Shown: piece by piece, positions 4,158-5,693 of the stretch | Numbering within the stretch: the stretch's first letter is position 1 | Layout: every line of letters begins with the position of its first letter | Assembly (NCBI GenBank): GCA_002788555.1 | Contig: PFRL01000035.1 | Location: 4,935 to 10,627, forward strand | Source: Parcubacteria group bacterium CG_4_9_14_0_2_um_filter_35_11 | Lineage (GTDB): Bacteria > Patescibacteriota > Minisyncoccia > Minisyncoccales > GCA-002788555 | Length of the DNA: 5,693 nucleotides | Direction: 5' to 3' | Notes under the pieces: generated by a model | What the model was told of the DNA's origin: nothing | The model's database searches: none | What the model saw: the letters and a program-made list of their open reading frames with translations, nothing else | Translations under genes and position numbers: made by a program

Positions 4158-5693
4158 TTATTTGGAAATAATCCGGTTGGGCTTATATCTTTTCATTAAA
4201 AGAGCATTAGAAACAACGCTTACTGAAGAGAATGCCATAGCCGCAGCAGCAACCATTGGATTTAAAAGCCAGCCGGTTAGTGGATATAAAACTCCAGCCG
4301 CTACAGGAATACCCAGACTATTGTAAAAGAAAGCCCAAAAGAGATTTTGCTTGATTTTATTTAAGGTAAATCTACTCAAATCAATTGCGCTAATAACATC
4401 TCTTAAATCATCTTTTATTAAAATTATTTCTCCGGTTTCAATAGCTACATCAGTGCCAGAACCAAGGGCGATCCCCAAGTCCGCCTGAGCTAGGGCTGGG
4501 GCATCGTTAATACCATCGCCCACCATAGCCACAATATTGCCATACTTTTGTAATTTTTGAATTTCACTAGCTTTCTCCTGAGGCAAAACTTCTGCCAAGA
4601 CATAATCGATACCGAGTTCTCTGGCTATCGCCTGCCCTACTCTTTTATTGTCGCCGGTAATTATCGCCACTTTCTTCCCTAACTGGTGCAAAATATTAAC
4701 TGCTTCTTGAGAATATTCTTTTAAAGTATCAGCTACGGCAATTATTCCAATGATTTTTTTATCGACAGCTAAAATTATCGCTGTCTTTCCCTGGTTTTCT
4801 AACTCTAGCATTTTATTTTCGATGGCCGTTGTATTAATCTGACAATTTTCCATTAATTTTCTTGTCCCCAAAAGAATTTTCTGGTTATTAAAAATAGCTT
4901 CTACTCCCTTGCCTGGAAGTGATTGAAAACGCTGAACCGAGAATAATTTTAGTTTTGCTTCTTTTGCCTTATTGATTACTGCCTGAGCTAAGGGATGTTC
5001 TGAATTTTTTTCCAGCGAGGCAGCCAGTTGCAATATATTAAAGCTACTACTGGAAACTTCTATAACATCTGTTATAACTGGCTCTCCTTTGGTCAAAGTT
5101 CCTGTTTTATCAAAAACAACCATATTCACCTTTTGAGCCATTTCCAATGCCTTACTATTTTTAATTAAAATTCCTTTTTGAGCGGCTATTCCTGTCCCCA
5201 TCATTACGGCTGTGGGAGTTGCCAATCCTAAAGAACAAGGACAAGCAATAATGAGAACCGTTACAAAAACCATTAGAGCAAAGGGGAGCGATTGACCTAA
5301 GGCTGTCCAGGTCAGAAAGGATAAAATCGCTACCAACATTACCCCAGGGACAAAATAAAAAGAAACTTTATCAACCAAAAGTTGAATTGGCGCCTTAGAA
5401 CCCATTGCCTCTTCAACAATTTTAATAATCTGAGCAAGCATCGTATCTTTACCTATCCTTGTTGTCCTAAATTTTAAAACACCTGTTTTATTAATTGTCG
5501 CACCAATAACTTCATCATCTTTTTTCTTTTCTACCGGAATACTTTCGCCAGTAATTGCTTTTTCGTCAACTCCAGAATAGCCATCAATTACGACCCCATC
5601 CACGGGCATTTTCTCTCCAGGCTTTACTAAAATAATATCCCCTACTTTTACCTTTAAAATAGGAATTTTAATTTCTTTATCGCCTTGAATAAT
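4158..5693 (-). CDS. copA: Copper-translocating P1B-type ATPase (CopA-like), 5' end cut by window edge
   Basis: Membrane pump that uses ATP to export Cu(I). The 511 visible residues start in the actuator domain, with VGDIILVKPGEKMPVDG at 17-33 and TGES at 48-51. They continue through a membrane hairpin ending in the metal-binding CPC motif (C151, C153). The soluble domains follow: phosphorylation site DKTGT (D195), HP (233-234), GKG (261-263) and GDGIND (392-397). The last two membrane helices (about 451-499) carry YN (457-458) and MAFSS (486-490). CPC together with YN and MxxSS is the signature of Cu(I) pumps rather than Zn/Cd or Co types. Full CopA proteins have about 730-830 residues, so the N-terminal metal-binding domain, if any, and the first four helices lie beyond base 5693. 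The start codon and promoter are therefore not visible. It converges on the RRM gene and shares the bidirectional terminator. Silver transport cannot be excluded. Confidence 0.95.
   Translation of the reverse strand: MIQGDKEIKIPILKVKVGDIILVKPGEKMPVDGVVIDGYSGVDEKAITGESIPVEKKKDDEVIGATINKTGVLKFRTTRIGKDTMLAQIIKIVEEAMGSKAPIQLLVDKVSFYFVPGVMLVAILSFLTWTALGQSLPFALMVFVTVLIIACPCSLGLATPTAVMMGTGIAAQKGILIKNSKALEMAQKVNMVVFDKTGTLTKGEPVITDVIEVSSSSFNILQLAASLEKNSEHPLAQAVINKAKEAKLKLFSVQRFQSLPGKGVEAIFNNQKILLGTRKLMENCQINTTAIENKMLELENQGKTAIILAVDKKIIGIIAVADTLKEYSQEAVNILHQLGKKVAIITGDNKRVGQAIARELGIDYVLAEVLPQEKASEIQKLQKYGNIVAMVGDGINDAPALAQADLGIALGSGTDVAIETGEIILIKDDLRDVISAIDLSRFTLNKIKQNLFWAFFYNSLGIPVAAGVLYPLTGWLLNPMVAAAAMAFSSVSVVSNALLMKRYKPNRIISK

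Noticed and set aside
3940..4326. A 128-codon plus-strand frame running from the RRM terminator into copA.
   Set aside because: It passes through both terminators and is antisense to the conserved C-terminal helices of the copper ATPase.

Overview
The window looks like chromosomal DNA from a small-genome bacterium, most probably a Candidate Phyla Radiation (Patescibacteria) member. This is an inference from protein style and layout, not from a marker gene. The supporting signs are AT-rich, Lys/Ile-rich genes, a short bL28 with two CxxC knuckles, unrelated housekeeping genes set side by side without operon structure, weak or absent Shine-Dalgarno (SD) sequences at most starts, and intergenic regions full of GC-rich hairpins. 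The standard bacterial code fits: TGA closes typA and no confident gene has an internal TGA.

Layout, left to right. (1) 1-489, minus strand: 5' part of a membrane site-2 protease (M50), cut by the left edge. (2) A 51-bp divergent spacer with a good sigma70-type promoter and an overlapping palindrome leads into rpmB (bL28, 541-753, plus). (3) 754-842: a 12-bp inverted repeat enclosing 60 bases and ending exactly where tRNA-Pro(GGG) begins (843-916, CCA encoded). (4) 917-1101: hairpin-rich spacer. (5) 1102-2928, plus: typA/bipA, a ribosome-associated translational GTPase. (6) 2929-3449: no intact gene. It holds two hairpin blocks, an extended -10 promoter candidate, and the frameshifted remains of a protein resembling the C-terminal end of a type I restriction specificity subunit. 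(7) 3450-3592: a promoter and a roughly 108-base leader with two mutually exclusive folds, one of which hides the SD. (8) 3593-3913, plus: a glycine/arginine-tailed RRM RNA-binding protein. (9) 3914-4157: two strong terminators. (10) 4158-5693, minus: most of a CopA-type copper P-type ATPase, cut by the right edge and converging on the RRM gene.

Functionally, four features concern translation and RNA handling: bL28, tRNA-Pro, TypA and the RRM protein. TypA and small RRM proteins are both associated in other bacteria with cold or stress adaptation and ribosome or RNA remodelling, so the possible temperature-responsive leader of the RRM gene is the most interesting element here. The protease and copper ATPase are membrane proteins with no evident link to the rest. 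No CRISPR array, integrase, complete insertion sequence or defence operon is visible.
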